From: Acidobacteriaceae bacterium | GTDB taxonomy: Bacteria; Acidobacteriota; Terriglobia; Terriglobales; Acidobacteriaceae | Reading direction: 5' to 3' | Length of the DNA stretch: 60,028 bases | Assembly: GCA_003134655.1 (NCBI GenBank) | Contig: PLBY01000059.1 | Coordinates: 3,147-63,174, forward strand | In this document: one piece after another, positions 35,662-46,747 of the stretch | How positions within the stretch are numbered: the first letter of the stretch is position 1 | Layout: every line of letters starts with the position of its first letter | Translations under genes and position numbers: made by a program | The notes under the pieces: model-generated | Database searches by the model: none | The model's input: only the letters and a program-made list of their open reading frames with translations | Told to the model about the DNA's origin: nothing

Positions 35662-36696
35662 TTAAGAAGCTGCCGACACCGCTGCTGGCAAGCTGGCAGT
35701 CTGCCGCAGCGGCTCCGCCAGCGACCGCATGACCTTGCCGAATCCCGCGAAATCGAGTGACTGAGGACCATCCGAGAGCGCCCGTTCTGGACACGGGTGC
35801 ACCTCGATGATCAGGCCATCTGCTCCCACGGCCACGGCCGCACGCGAAACTGCCGCAATCAGGCTCTGCTTGCCGGTTCCGTGGGAGGGATCGGCGATCA
35901 CCGGTAGGTGCGATAAATCGCGCGCCAGAGCAACGGCCGCCAGGTCGATGGTGTTGCGCATCTCGGTTTCAAAAGTCTTAATGCCGCGCTCACATAGCAC
36001 GACCTGCTGATTGCCCCCCGAGAGCAGATACTCGGCGGCGAGCAGCCACTCCTTCACCGTGGCCGATGGGCCACGTTTCAGAAGGATGGGCTTGTTGACG
36101 GTCGCGAGCCGCCGCAGCAGGGCGAAATTCTGCATGTTGCGCGCTCCCACCTGGAGCATGTCCACGTGTTCGCAGATCACGTCTACATCTTCAGTACTCA
36201 TCACTTCCGTGACCACGGGCAGCCCGGTTTCTTCGCGAGCTTCGCGCAGAATCTTAAGCGCCTCGAGGCCCAAGCCCTGAAAGTCATAAGGAGAAGTGCG
36301 CGGCTTGTAGGCTCCGCCGCGCAGCATGGCCGCGCCGGCGCGCTTTACGGCATGCGCCGTGTCCAGCAACTGCGTGCGTGACTCGACGGAACACGGTCCC
36401 GCAATCACCACTACGTCCGGGCCGCCAATGGACACGCCGTTGATCTTCACGATGGTGCGCTCCGGCTTGACCTGTCGGCTGACCAGTTTGAAGGGCTGGG
36501 CAATCGCGACGACATTATCCACTCCGGGCGCAACCTGCAACGCCTCGATCTCGTGGCGGCGGCCGCTGCCTACGGCTGCGACAATCGTCCGCTCGGTGCC
36601 GCGCGTGACATGAGGTTGGTACCCAGCCTCACGGATGCGCTCTATCACATGGTCGATTTCCTGCTCGGTGGCTTTCTCCGACATATTGACAATCAT
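35662..36696 (-). CDS. aroF: DAHP synthase (3-deoxy-7-phosphoheptulonate)
   Basis: A 344-residue enzyme of the type I-beta family, which joins phosphoenolpyruvate and erythrose 4-phosphate as the first step of aromatic amino acid synthesis. Residues 1-70 are the ferredoxin/ACT-like regulatory domain, usual for feedback control by Tyr or Phe in this family. The barrel holds [57 protein letters not shown] and the metal-binding [22 protein letters not shown] precedes the ATG. The leader contains a Phe/Tyr-rich short frame and a terminator, so I expect attenuation control. The gene converges with the large fusion gene. Confidence 0.95.
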   Translation of the reverse strand: MIVNMSEKATEQEIDHVIERIREAGYQPHVTRGTERTIVAAVGSGRRHEIEALQVAPGVDNVVAIAQPFKLVSRQVKPERTIVKINGVSIGGPDVVVIAGPCSVESRTQLLDTAHAVKRAGAAMLRGGAYKPRTSPYDFQGLGLEALKILREAREETGLPVVTEVMSTEDVDVICEHVDMLQVGARNMQNFALLRRLATVNKPILLKRGPSATVKEWLLAAEYLLSGGNQQVVLCERGIKTFETEMRNTIDLAAVALARDLSHLPVIADPSHGTGKQSLIAAVSRAAVAVGADGLIIEVHPCPERALSDGPQSLDFAGFGKVMRSLAEPLRQTASLPAAVSAAS

Positions 36697-36722
36697 GGGC
36701 TGGTTCTCCTTGTATGTTGTGT

Positions 36723-36759
36723 CGCTAAAACAAAAGCCGCGATCCGGAGATCGCGGCTT
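36723..36759 (-). terminator. Attenuator terminator upstream of aroF
   Basis: On the minus strand AAGCCGCGATC pairs with GATCGCGGCTT (11 pairs, 4-base loop) and is followed by TTTGTTTT. It lies between the leader peptide stop at 36788 and the aroF start at 36696, where a transcription attenuator is expected. Confidence 0.8.
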
Positions 36760-36787
36760 GCGGGAAGCTTGTTTGTTTAGGTGACCG

Positions 36788-36895
36788 TTAGTGGCTCATC
36801 CTCACCCCAAGCTGTTCCGCAGCCGCTGCGCCCGTAAACGGGAAGTAAGCGGTAAATGCGGCGCCTGGAGTAAATCGTGTCATAAAAGTCTTCAT
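36788..36895 (-). CDS. Phe/Tyr-rich leader peptide
   Basis: A 35-residue frame starting [20 protein letters not shown] and ending VRMSH. Of its first 20 residues five are Phe and one is Tyr, with AYFPF as the densest run. It is followed 28 bases later by a strong terminator and then by the DAHP synthase gene. This is the layout of amino-acid attenuation: when Phe or Tyr tRNA is short the ribosome would stall on the aromatic codons and prevent the terminator. I see no good ribosome site and have not proved an antiterminator fold, so the mechanism is inferred. Confidence 0.65.
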   Translation of the reverse strand: MKTFMTRFTPGAAFTAYFPFTGAAAAEQLGVRMSH

Positions 36896-36943
36896 TTCGA
36901 TGCAAACTAGACGAAGGGGTTCTTAAAACGGTGGAACTACAAT

Positions 36944-37108
36944 CTACTGGAGAGAACTGGCTACGCTTGAGAACGCAGTGTTGGCATTCGATCCAATCAA
37001 GCGCACCGTTCCCACCACCAGAACCAGGATAACTGCCAACATTACCGCGTATTCGGCAATGTCTTGTCCCTCATCTTCCGACCAAAGCCGATGCATCAGT
37101 TTCAACAT
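36944..37108 (-). CDS. Flp/Fap-type small pilin
   Basis: A 54-residue protein with GGAGGAG at a good distance upstream. The sequence has the type IVb (Flp) pilin layout: a short charged head (MHRLWSEDEGQD), the processing-region pattern with Glu-Tyr (IAEYAV), a hydrophobic helix (MLAVILVLVVGTVRLIG) and a short polar tail. Flp pilins build adhesive Tad pili after cleavage by a prepilin peptidase. No tad assembly genes lie in the window, so this is an orphan pilin gene here, as is common. It stands between nuoN and the aroF leader on the same strand. Confidence 0.8.
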   Translation of the reverse strand: MLKLMHRLWSEDEGQDIAEYAVMLAVILVLVVGTVRLIGSNANTAFSSVASSLQ

Positions 37109-37174
37109 TTTCTCTCCTCCAGGCCGCTGTCAGTTCCTCGAGAGCGAAGGACTGAGCCAAAACTTGGTTCACAC

Positions 37175-37204
37175 ATGATGCACGCGGGCGAAGGTTCTTG
37201 TCAA
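37175..37204 (-). promoter_or_regulatory. Promoter for the Flp pilin gene
   Basis: On the minus strand a perfect TTGACA (37204-37199) is followed 18 bases later by CATCAT (37180-37175), about 65 bases upstream of the pilin start. It would give the pilin, and perhaps the aroF leader, a transcript separate from the nuo operon. Confidence 0.45.
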
Positions 37205-37233
37205 TGAGCGTTTTCGCATTGTTGACGAAAAAA

Positions 37234-38790
37234 TTAACGCCCCGGAAGTGCCGCCGGAGGCTGTGTTTGTGCGGTATTCGCAACACTAGAAGCAGGCAGT
37301 TGCGGTAACACTTCCTGAGCGGACTGCTGCGCATATCGCAGTACACGGTCGGGAAGAATACCTAGATAGAGAGTGGCCACGACGCTGACTGCGAGGGCCA
37401 GGCCCAGGCCGAAGGGCACTGGAGTGACGGGAACCTCTTTCCGCGACTCCCGCATGTACATCACAACGATGATGCGGAGGTAGTAGTAGGCTCCAACGGC
37501 GCTGTTGACGACGCCGATGATCGTCAACCAGATCAGATTCGCCTTCACGGCAGCGCTGAAGACGTAAAACTTGGCGAAAAAGCCGCCGGTCATGGGGATG
37601 CCGATCAGCGACAGCAGGAAAATGGTGAGCGTCGCGGCCAGTAGCGGGGAAGTACGGCCCAGACCTTCGTAGTCCTCAAGCGTCACATAACGCTCGCCTG
37701 CGTTGGCGAAGTGGCTGACCACGGCGAACGCGCCCACATTCATGGCGGCATAAGACGCCGTGTAGAACATCGCGGCGGAGATGCCCGCGACGGAGTTGTC
37801 GGAGGTGGTCATCGCGAAGGCCACCAGCAGATATCCCGCGTGCGCGATCGAAGAGTATGCCAGCAGACGCTTGACGTTCGTCTGAACGAGTGCGCCCACA
37901 TTGCCCAAGGTCATGGAGAGGGCTGCCGCCATCCAGATCAGCCAGAAACGGCCCGGCGCGTTAATGGTGAAGACGACTCGCAGCAGCACCGCGAACGCCG
38001 CGGCTTTCGGCGCTGTCGACATGAAGCCGACGATCGGGGCAGGCGCGCCCTCGTACACGTCGGGTGTCCAGATGTGGAAGGGCGCCGCCGCCACTTTGAA
38101 TCCGAGCCCCACAAACATCAGCGCCATGGCCACGTAGACCAGCAACTGGACCGGCCCAGCCTGCAGTTTCTGACTGATGATGGCGATGTTGGTCGATCCG
38201 GTTGCGCCGAACATCATCGCCACGCCATACAGGAAGAACGCAGTTGCGAAGGACCCCAGTAGGAAATACTTCAGAGACGATTCGCTGCTCGAGGCCTCGT
38301 TGCGCCGGTATCCGGTCAGGATGTAAGTGGAGATCGAGGAGATTTCCAGGGCAATGAAAATCAGCACCAGCTCTACGGCTGAGGACATCAACGCCATGCC
38401 CACTACGCCGAAGAGAATCAGAGCGTAGTATTCCCCGGCGCGAATCCGTTGCACTGCCATGTACTCGAACGAACTGAGGATGACTACCGCCGCAATCGCG
38501 ATCACCAGAAAATGGAAGAACACGCTGAAGCCGTCCACCTTCACCATGTTCGAGAAGGCGAGGCCCGGAGACTGGGCCATATACCAAGTGGCGAGAAGCC
38601 CCGCGACGGTGCCGCCCAGCGCGATGAAGCCGAGCAGTTTCTGACTCTTTTCCTCATCGACCAGCGGATCGAGCACCATCACCAGGATGCCGAAAGCAGA
38701 CAGAATCAGCTCTGGCAGGATGCGGACGTAATCGACACCTTGAGGGATCGTCTGCGGGATTACCTGCAACAACGCGGCGGGGAGCATCAT
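37234..38790 (-). CDS. nuoN: NADH-quinone oxidoreductase subunit N
   Basis: A 518-residue membrane protein with about 14 hydrophobic helices, one of the three antiporter-like proton-pumping subunits of complex I. Family landmarks are the Glu in TM5 (LVLIFIALEISSISTYILTG), the discontinuous helix region KVAAAPFHIWTPDVYEGAP with its Lys, and LVQTNVKRLLAYSSIAHAGYLL. It is the last gene of the operon; its ATG overlaps the nuoM stop by four bases (ATGA). The C-terminal 25 residues are a polar Gln/Pro/Ala tail. Confidence 0.97.
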   Translation of the reverse strand: MMLPAALLQVIPQTIPQGVDYVRILPELILSAFGILVMVLDPLVDEEKSQKLLGFIALGGTVAGLLATWYMAQSPGLAFSNMVKVDGFSVFFHFLVIAIAAVVILSSFEYMAVQRIRAGEYYALILFGVVGMALMSSAVELVLIFIALEISSISTYILTGYRRNEASSSESSLKYFLLGSFATAFFLYGVAMMFGATGSTNIAIISQKLQAGPVQLLVYVAMALMFVGLGFKVAAAPFHIWTPDVYEGAPAPIVGFMSTAPKAAAFAVLLRVVFTINAPGRFWLIWMAAALSMTLGNVGALVQTNVKRLLAYSSIAHAGYLLVAFAMTTSDNSVAGISAAMFYTASYAAMNVGAFAVVSHFANAGERYVTLEDYEGLGRTSPLLAATLTIFLLSLIGIPMTGGFFAKFYVFSAAVKANLIWLTIIGVVNSAVGAYYYLRIIVVMYMRESRKEVPVTPVPFGLGLALAVSVVATLYLGILPDRVLRYAQQSAQEVLPQLPASSVANTAQTQPPAALPGR

Positions 38791-40300
38791 TGTCCCACCA
38801 CCTTGCTGACCACTTGCGTGAACGGAGTCAGCGCGGCCTGTACCGCGGGATCAATCGCGCCCAACCACAGAATGGGTGCCACACCCATGACTAGCGCCGC
38901 GGCAGCGCACGGCCAGACCGCAGCTTTCTCGAAGACAAAAAGATCGCGCAGCGAGTTGTTCACCGGGTTCGTCACTTTCCCGTAAAACACTCTCTGATAC
39001 ATCCACAACAGATAACCCGCGCTCCAGATCACGCCCGTAGCCGCGAGGATTCCATAGATGGGTTTCGCCTGGAATGCACCGCTCAGCACCAGGAACTCTC
39101 CAATGAATCCGTTGAGCAAGGGAAGTCCAACCGATGCCAGCACGATGAATAGGTACGAGGCCGCGTAAACAGGCATCGGCGTGGCCAGGCCGCCGAACTC
39201 GGAGATCTCGTAGGTATGGCGGCGTTCGTGCAGAATTCCGGCGAGCATGAACAGCCCGCCCGTAGAAATTCCGTGAGCCAGCATGACGAACATCGCGCCG
39301 TTCAATCCCGCCGTGGTGAAGCTGAAGATTCCAAGCACCACAAAGCCCAGATGGCTGACCGACGAGTAGGCGATCAGTTTCTTCATGTTCGGCTGCACCA
39401 TAGCCACCAGCGCGCCGTAAATGATGCCGATCAGCGCCAGCGTCATGATCCACGGAGCATTGTGGCGGGCTTGCTCAGGGAACAGTCCGAGATTGAAGCG
39501 CAGCATGCCGTAGGTGCCCATTTTTAGTAGAACGCCTGCCAGCAGGACAGATCCTGCGGTGGGAGCTTCGACGTGAGCGTCAGGCAGCCAGGTGTGGAAC
39601 GGGAACAACGGAACCTTCACCGCGAAAGCCAGGAAGAAGCCAAGGAACAGCCACTGCGCAGCGGCAGGGAAGCTTGGAACTTTGCCGCTCGCGATCAGGT
39701 CACGAATCGTCACAAAATCAAAGCTGTGAGTGTTGGCGTATAGCCACAGAATCGCCGCCAGCATAAACACCGAAGCGATCATCGTGTACATGAAGAACTT
39801 CACTGCGGCGTAGACCTTGCGCTCGTGGCCGAAGACGCCGATCAGCAGGGCCATCGGAATCAGCGTGGCTTCCCAGAAGAAATAGAAGAGGAAGAGATCG
39901 AGGGAAGTGAAGACCCCAATCAGCGCCGTTTCCATGATCAGCAGGAGGATGAAGAATTCCTTCACTCGGTCATGCACCGATTTCCACGAAATCAGCACGC
40001 ACAGCGGCGTGAGGAACGTGGTCAGCACCACCAGCCACATGGAGATGCCGTCCAAGCCCATGTGGTAGTGAATGTTGGGCGTAGAGATCCACTGGCGGTC
40101 AATTTCGTACTGGAATCCCGCCTGGCTGCGGTGGAAGTGTACCGGCAGGTGCAGCGAGAGAAGAAATGTAAGCAGCGAAAAGACCAGAGCGAAAATCCGG
40201 ATATCGCGATCGCGCCGGGGAAACATCACCAGCAGCAACGCTCCGACGAGCGGCGCAAACGTTACGAACGTCAGGATGTAGGGGCTCCAGCTATCGGTGC

Positions 40301-40304
<4 letters not shown>
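38787..40304 (-). CDS. nuoM: NADH-quinone oxidoreductase subunit M
   Basis: A 505-residue antiporter-like membrane subunit of complex I. It shows FFYWEATLIPMALLIGVFGHERK-type helix 5 residues (here LFYFFWEATLIPMALLIG with the key Glu), KVPLFPFHTWLPDAHVEAPT with the key Lys, and QPNMKKLIAYSSVSHLGFV. I use ATG 40304, which overlaps the nuoL stop (ATGA), in preference to 40319. It is coupled to nuoN downstream in the same way. Confidence 0.97.
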
Positions 40305-42261
<1,957 letters not shown>

Positions 42262-42265
<4 letters not shown>

Positions 42266-42564
42266 AGTTTGAGCAGGTTCACCTGGTCCACGTTCAGAGT
42301 CTCGCGTGTGCGGTAAACGGCGATGATGATGGCCAAACCCACGGCAGCTTCTGCCGCCGCCACCACCATGACGAAGAAGACGAACACTTGTCCCGCCAGC
42401 GAGTGCCAGTGCGCCGCGAAGGCCACGAACGAAAGATTCACGCCGTTCAGCATCAGCTCAATCGACATGAAGATCGTGATGATGTTGCGCTTGATCAGGA
42501 ATCCGGCCACACCACAGGCAAACAAGAATCCGCTGAGCACGAGGTAATAGGAGATAGGAACCAT
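42262..42564 (-). CDS. nuoK: NADH-quinone oxidoreductase subunit K
   Basis: A 100-residue three-helix membrane subunit, exactly family length. The two buried Glu of the proton path appear in [15 protein letters not shown] and [17 protein letters not shown]. The frame is open upstream, but ATG 42564 gives the usual start [11 protein letters not shown] and overlaps the nuoJ stop (TGATG). It is translationally coupled to nuoJ upstream and nuoL downstream. Confidence 0.97.
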
Positions 42565-43088
42565 CAGTCCACCTTCCCGGCCGGTGCCGATGGTGGCTTG
42601 CTGGCCAACACCACCGCGCCCATGATGGCGATCAGAATCAAGACCGAAGTAATTTCGAAGGGAAGCAGAAATTCGTGGAACAGCAATTGTCCGATGATCT
42701 TGGGATCGCCTGGCAGCGCACCCGCGGCGACTGACTCGGTCCCCGAATGCCGCAGGACGACCCACGCGATCAGGATGCTTCCCAGCAACAATCCCGGAAT
42801 GCCCAACAAAACAGCGACGCGGCTCCCCGAAGTGTGTTCTTCGACGCCGGCATTCAGGAGCATGATGACGAAGACGAACAACACCATAATGGCGCCCGCG
42901 TAGACGATGACCTGTACGGCCGCCACGAACTCCGCGCCCAGCAACAGATATTCGCCCGCGAGCGCGGCCATCACCGCGATCAGCGAGAGCGCGCTGTTAA
43001 TGGGATGTGTCTGCGCCAGCAGGTTGACCGCGCCTGCTACGCAGACAGCCCCGAAGGCCAGAAACAGAATTAGATGAATGCTAAGCAT
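42564..43088 (-). CDS. nuoJ: NADH-quinone oxidoreductase subunit J
   Basis: A 174-residue five-helix membrane subunit. The conserved segment [20 protein letters not shown] (with the pi-bulge helix and the Tyr/Gly pair) and [13 protein letters not shown] identify it. In most bacteria nuoI sits directly upstream; here the 114 bases between nuoJ and nuoH hold only repeats. No clear ribosome site is seen before its ATG. Confidence 0.96.
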   Translation of the reverse strand: MLSIHLILFLAFGAVCVAGAVNLLAQTHPINSALSLIAVMAALAGEYLLLGAEFVAAVQVIVYAGAIMVLFVFVIMLLNAGVEEHTSGSRVAVLLGIPGLLLGSILIAWVVLRHSGTESVAAGALPGDPKIIGQLLFHEFLLPFEITSVLILIAIMGAVVLASKPPSAPAGKVD

Positions 43089-43095
43089 GAACGTT

Positions 43096-43198
43096 CAGTA
43101 CTCGGTACTCAGTACTCGGTACTCAGAAAAAACCGTCGGCTTGTTTTGCCGCTTCTCAGAGAATAAGTTCCGGTCTGAGAACTGAGTACTGGGTACTG
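43096..43198. repeat. Palindromic repeat where nuoI is expected
   Basis: The gap between nuoJ and nuoH contains four tandem GTACT-centred units (CAGTACTCGGTACTCAGTAC and on, 43096-43126), and 50 bases later an inverted partner (CTGAGAACTGAGTACTGGGT and on, 43175-43198). The two arms can fold into a long imperfect hairpin. No remnant of a ferredoxin-like nuoI gene is present. Confidence 0.75.
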
Positions 43199-43202
43199 CT
43201 TC

Positions 43203-44240
43203 TTACCACGCCACCGCGATCGCGGTAGCAATCACATTCGCCAGCGCCACCGGCAGCAGGAACTTCCAGCCAAACGCCATCAACTGGTCATAGCGGAAGC
43301 GCGGCAGCGTGCCGCGCACCCAGATGTACAGAAAGAGAAATCCGAAAATCTTCAACCCGAACCAGAACACGGGCAAGACGGCCTGCAAAATTCGCGGACC
43401 AAACAGCGGCCCGTTCCATCCGCCGAAAAACATAAGCGTGGCCAGGCAAGCCACCGTGATCATGTTCGCGTACTCGGCCATGAAGAACATGGCAAACTTC
43501 ATGGCGCTGTACTCGGTGTGGTATCCAGCTACCAATTCAGTTTCAGCTTCCGGTAAGTCAAACGGGATGCGGTTGGTTTCTGCGTACGCCGCCATCAGAT
43601 AGCAGAAAAAGCCGATGAACTGGCCGCCGAAAATGTTCCAGTGCGGGATGAAGCCCCAGAAGTGTCCTCCCTGGGCTTTCACAATCTCGCGGAGGCTGAA
43701 GCTGCCCGACATGATCAGTACGCCTACGAGAGAGAGGCCCAGCGAAATCTCGTAGCTCACCATCTGCGCGCTGGCCCGCAGTCCGCCCAGCAGGGAATAC
43801 TTGTTATTCGACGACCACCCCGCCAGCGCGACGCCGTACACGCCGATCGATGTGACGCCGAGAATCAACAGCAGGCCGGTGTTGACGTCGGTGATCTGCA
43901 GCGGGATGCTGTATCCGCCAATCGTGATCGAATTGCCGAACGGAATCACCGAGATCGACGTCAGCGCGAAGATGACGGCAATCAGCGGCGCCGCCAGGAA
44001 CAGCGGCTTGTACACGTGCGGCGGCGTCAGGTCCTCTTTGAATAGAAACTTCAGGCCATCGGCTGCTGGCTGCAACAGGCCAAAAGGGCCGACCCGCGTG
44101 GGTCCCCAGCGATTCTGCATGTGGCCCACGACCTTGCGCTCCAACCAGACCGTGTACGCGACTGCGGTGAGCAGCACGCCCAGCACGATCGCGGACTTGA
44201 TCACCGACGCAAGTATGTATAGCCAGAACGGCAACGTCAC
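43203..44240 (-). CDS. nuoH: NADH-quinone oxidoreductase subunit H
   Basis: A 345-residue membrane subunit of about eight helices that joins the quinone site to the membrane arm. It shows WLERKVVGHMQNRWGPTRVG and the charged loop EAETELVAGYHTEYSAMKFA with the conserved acidic residues, then the final RFRYDQLMAFGWKFLLPVALAN. The start is a GTG at 44240 with AGAGGAAG six bases upstream. It lies 42 bases after nuoG. Confidence 0.97.
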   Translation of the reverse strand: MTLPFWLYILASVIKSAIVLGVLLTAVAYTVWLERKVVGHMQNRWGPTRVGPFGLLQPAADGLKFLFKEDLTPPHVYKPLFLAAPLIAVIFALTSISVIPFGNSITIGGYSIPLQITDVNTGLLLILGVTSIGVYGVALAGWSSNNKYSLLGGLRASAQMVSYEISLGLSLVGVLIMSGSFSLREIVKAQGGHFWGFIPHWNIFGGQFIGFFCYLMAAYAETNRIPFDLPEAETELVAGYHTEYSAMKFAMFFMAEYANMITVACLATLMFFGGWNGPLFGPRILQAVLPVFWFGLKIFGFLFLYIWVRGTLPRFRYDQLMAFGWKFLLPVALANVIATAIAVAW

Positions 44241-44282
44241 GCCTTGCTTCCTCTCTTACCTGGGACAACTGGATATCAAATG

Positions 44283-46637
44283 TCAGTCCGCCGCGACTTC
44301 CTCGGGCTTTACTTCGTGACTCTCCATCACCGATTTCAACGTGCGAGAGTAGCGCCCCAGCGTGCCGGAGGTGAACAGCCCGTCATTCGCCGGGGAAATC
44401 GATTCCGGCTTGTGTGCTGCCCCCGGCCCGCTTTTTGTAAGCGACGTGTGCTCGACGTTGCCCGCCAGAAGATTCACGCGCGAAACGTCATAGCCAGGAA
44501 CCAGTCGCTGGATCTCGTCGAAAATTGCCATGGGATCGAGCGGGCTCAACTTCGGCTCCAGCCCTTGCATTTCGAGCCACACGGCGTGGCGGTCGGCCTC
44601 TCCCGACTGCGCTCCGCGCGACTGCCCCATGTCCGCCCGTGTGCCGCCGCCGAAGGGAACTAGTTTGCGGACTTCAAAGCCCATCGCGTCGGCGATGCGG
44701 ACAATCATTTCAAAATCGGTTTTCGTGCCAGAAATTTCCCCGGCCTTCTTCACCAGTTGCACGTCGCCGCAGGTATTAGTCATCGTGCCGGATTTCTCAT
44801 AGGCGTTGGCCGCTGGCAGAACCACATCGGCCATGACCGCCGTCTCGGTCAGGAACATATCCTGCACGACGACGAAGCTGTTCGAGAACGCGAATGGGTC
44901 GATGCTCAGACGTCCGATGGGATTCGAGCCGACCACGTAGAGTGCCTTCAGTTTGCCGCTCTTGCCCGCTTCAACCATGCCGGGAACGTCGAGTCCAACG
45001 ATCTGCGGAATCGCCCACTCCTGATGGAAGTCGCTGCTTCCCGCCGCTGGGTGATAACCGGGCAGCAGGTCGGGATAAAGCCCCATATCCGCAGCACCGC
45101 GAGAGTTGGCGTAATCGGCCAAGCAGAGGAACTTAGCGCCGGAAACGGCCGAGCCGAATGCAACCAGCTTGGCAACGTCGTTGCCGCGAATTTCCGATCC
45201 GAAAATGGCGACAAGATTCTGCTCCCCGCGCAGCTTATCGCGTAGGGCGAGCCAGGCGTCTTTGCTGGTCGAGGCGCTAGCCAGGACATCCAAGGCCGCA
45301 TCGTCGCCTGAAAGGAAGCTCGCAACCTTGGCTTCCGATCCTGACGGAATTTGCGTGAAGCTTGTTGCTTGACGCCGCAGCTTGATCGACTCCGAGTTCA
45401 CCAGGTAGAGCCTCGCGCGGTGCAGACGCACATTGTTGCGAATCTGCCATGCGAGCAGGGGATGCTGTTCCGTTGGATCGTTACCAATCAGCAAAATCGC
45501 CGGAGCCGTGAATACGTCGGCCATGCTGGCAGTTGCGTCCGGCTTGCCGCGCAGCGCCGCTGAAAGAGCAGGGAAGTCGGCCGTACGATGATGATCGACG
45601 TTGTTCGTATTCAACACCACGCGCGCGAACTTCGACAGCAGGTACGATTCTTCATTGGTAGTGCGGGTCGAGCCGATCACGCCGATCGCTGCGCCGCCAT
45701 CCTTGTCGCGTACTTCTGCGAACTTCCTGCCAACCAACTCAACCGCCTCTTCCCACGTCGCCGGCGTCAGCTTGCCGTTCTTGCGGATCAGCGGCTGGGT
45801 CAACCGTTCTTCATGATTGGCGAAATCGAAAGCGTAGCGGCCCTTGATGCAGAGGAAATCTCCGTTCGTCCCGCTCTTGTCGCGGTTGTCGCCGCGGACG
45901 ATCTCCATTCCTGTGTCAGACCGCCGAACGCCCAGCGTAGTCTTGCAGCCGTCCCCGCAGTGCGTGCAGACCGTACCCACATGCTTCATTTCCCAAGGGC
46001 GCGTCTTGTAGCGGTACGCGCCCGAGGTGAGCGCGCCCACCGGGCAGATGTCGATGCACATGCCGCACTCTTCGCATTCCAGATGATCTTCCTTGTTGGG
46101 AGCGATGAGCGAACTCACGCCGCGGTTCTGGACGCCAAGAGCCCACACGTCCATGCCCTCGCCGCAGACGCGCACGCAGCGGTAGCACAGAATGCAGCGC
46201 GGCCGGTCGAAGAACACCACGGGAGACCACTGCTGCTCCTCTTTATGGTTCTTCGCCTCCATGAATTTCGATTCGGCGGCGCCGTAGCTGAACGTCATGT
46301 CCTGCAGTTCACACTCGCCGCCGGCGTCGCAGACCGGGCAATCCAGCGGATGGTTGCCGAGCAGCATTTCCAGCATCGACTTGCGCGCCTGCTTGATCTC
46401 ATCGCTGTCGGTGACGACGATCATGCCTTCGCTGACCACTGTGGTGCAGGCGGTCTGCAGCTTGGGCATCTTCTCGACTTTCACCAGGCACATCCGACAG
46501 GCGCCCTGCAGCGAAAGATTGGGGTAATAGCAGAACGAAGGCACTTCGATGCCCACGGTCTTGCAGGCTTCAATGAGGAGCGTGCCCGCGGGAGCCGTGA
46601 GCTTCTTGCCGTCGACAGTGAGATTTACGTCAGCCAT
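44283..46637 (-). CDS. nuoG: NADH-quinone oxidoreductase subunit G
   Basis: A 784-residue iron-sulphur subunit. Residues 1-100 bind the 2Fe-2S cluster N1b (SFCYYPNLSLQGACRMCLVK with a later Cys), then come the His/Cys N5 motif (HPLDCPVCDAGGECELQD) and two 4Fe-4S motifs (RCILCYRCVRVC, CEECGMCIDICPVG). A molybdopterin-fold domain follows. The extra N7 cluster Cys are also present (CTHCGDGCKTTL and LCIKGRYAF), a feature of only some bacteria. ATG 46637 gives the normal start MADVNLTVDGKK; an upstream extension to 46691 is unlikely. A repeat-filled gap separates it from nuoF. Confidence 0.97.
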   Translation of the reverse strand: MADVNLTVDGKKLTAPAGTLLIEACKTVGIEVPSFCYYPNLSLQGACRMCLVKVEKMPKLQTACTTVVSEGMIVVTDSDEIKQARKSMLEMLLGNHPLDCPVCDAGGECELQDMTFSYGAAESKFMEAKNHKEEQQWSPVVFFDRPRCILCYRCVRVCGEGMDVWALGVQNRGVSSLIAPNKEDHLECEECGMCIDICPVGALTSGAYRYKTRPWEMKHVGTVCTHCGDGCKTTLGVRRSDTGMEIVRGDNRDKSGTNGDFLCIKGRYAFDFANHEERLTQPLIRKNGKLTPATWEEAVELVGRKFAEVRDKDGGAAIGVIGSTRTTNEESYLLSKFARVVLNTNNVDHHRTADFPALSAALRGKPDATASMADVFTAPAILLIGNDPTEQHPLLAWQIRNNVRLHRARLYLVNSESIKLRRQATSFTQIPSGSEAKVASFLSGDDAALDVLASASTSKDAWLALRDKLRGEQNLVAIFGSEIRGNDVAKLVAFGSAVSGAKFLCLADYANSRGAADMGLYPDLLPGYHPAAGSSDFHQEWAIPQIVGLDVPGMVEAGKSGKLKALYVVGSNPIGRLSIDPFAFSNSFVVVQDMFLTETAVMADVVLPAANAYEKSGTMTNTCGDVQLVKKAGEISGTKTDFEMIVRIADAMGFEVRKLVPFGGGTRADMGQSRGAQSGEADRHAVWLEMQGLEPKLSPLDPMAIFDEIQRLVPGYDVSRVNLLAGNVEHTSLTKSGPGAAHKPESISPANDGLFTSGTLGRYSRTLKSVMESHEVKPEEVAAD

Positions 46638-46655
46638 ATTTATGGAGCTAAACTC

Positions 46656-46747
46656 GTAGCGCCGGCGTCCCGCCCTCGCACCCATCAGCAAATCTGAAAC
46701 CTGCGGGAATTCCCCCGCACCCCGCGCCGGCGAGACGCCAGCGCTAC
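46656..46747. repeat. Inverted repeat between nuoF and nuoG
   Basis: GTAGCGCCGGCGTCCCGCC (46656-46674) pairs imperfectly with GGCGAGACGCCAGCGCTAC (46729-46747). The outer arm overlaps the last codons of nuoF by four bases. Such GC-rich palindromes occur as dispersed repeats in acidobacterial genomes, though I have only this copy here. Confidence 0.65.

Noticed and set aside
43096..43198. Short GTACT repeats resembling a CRISPR or tandem array.
   Set aside because: No constant repeat length with unique spacers; it is a small imperfect palindrome.
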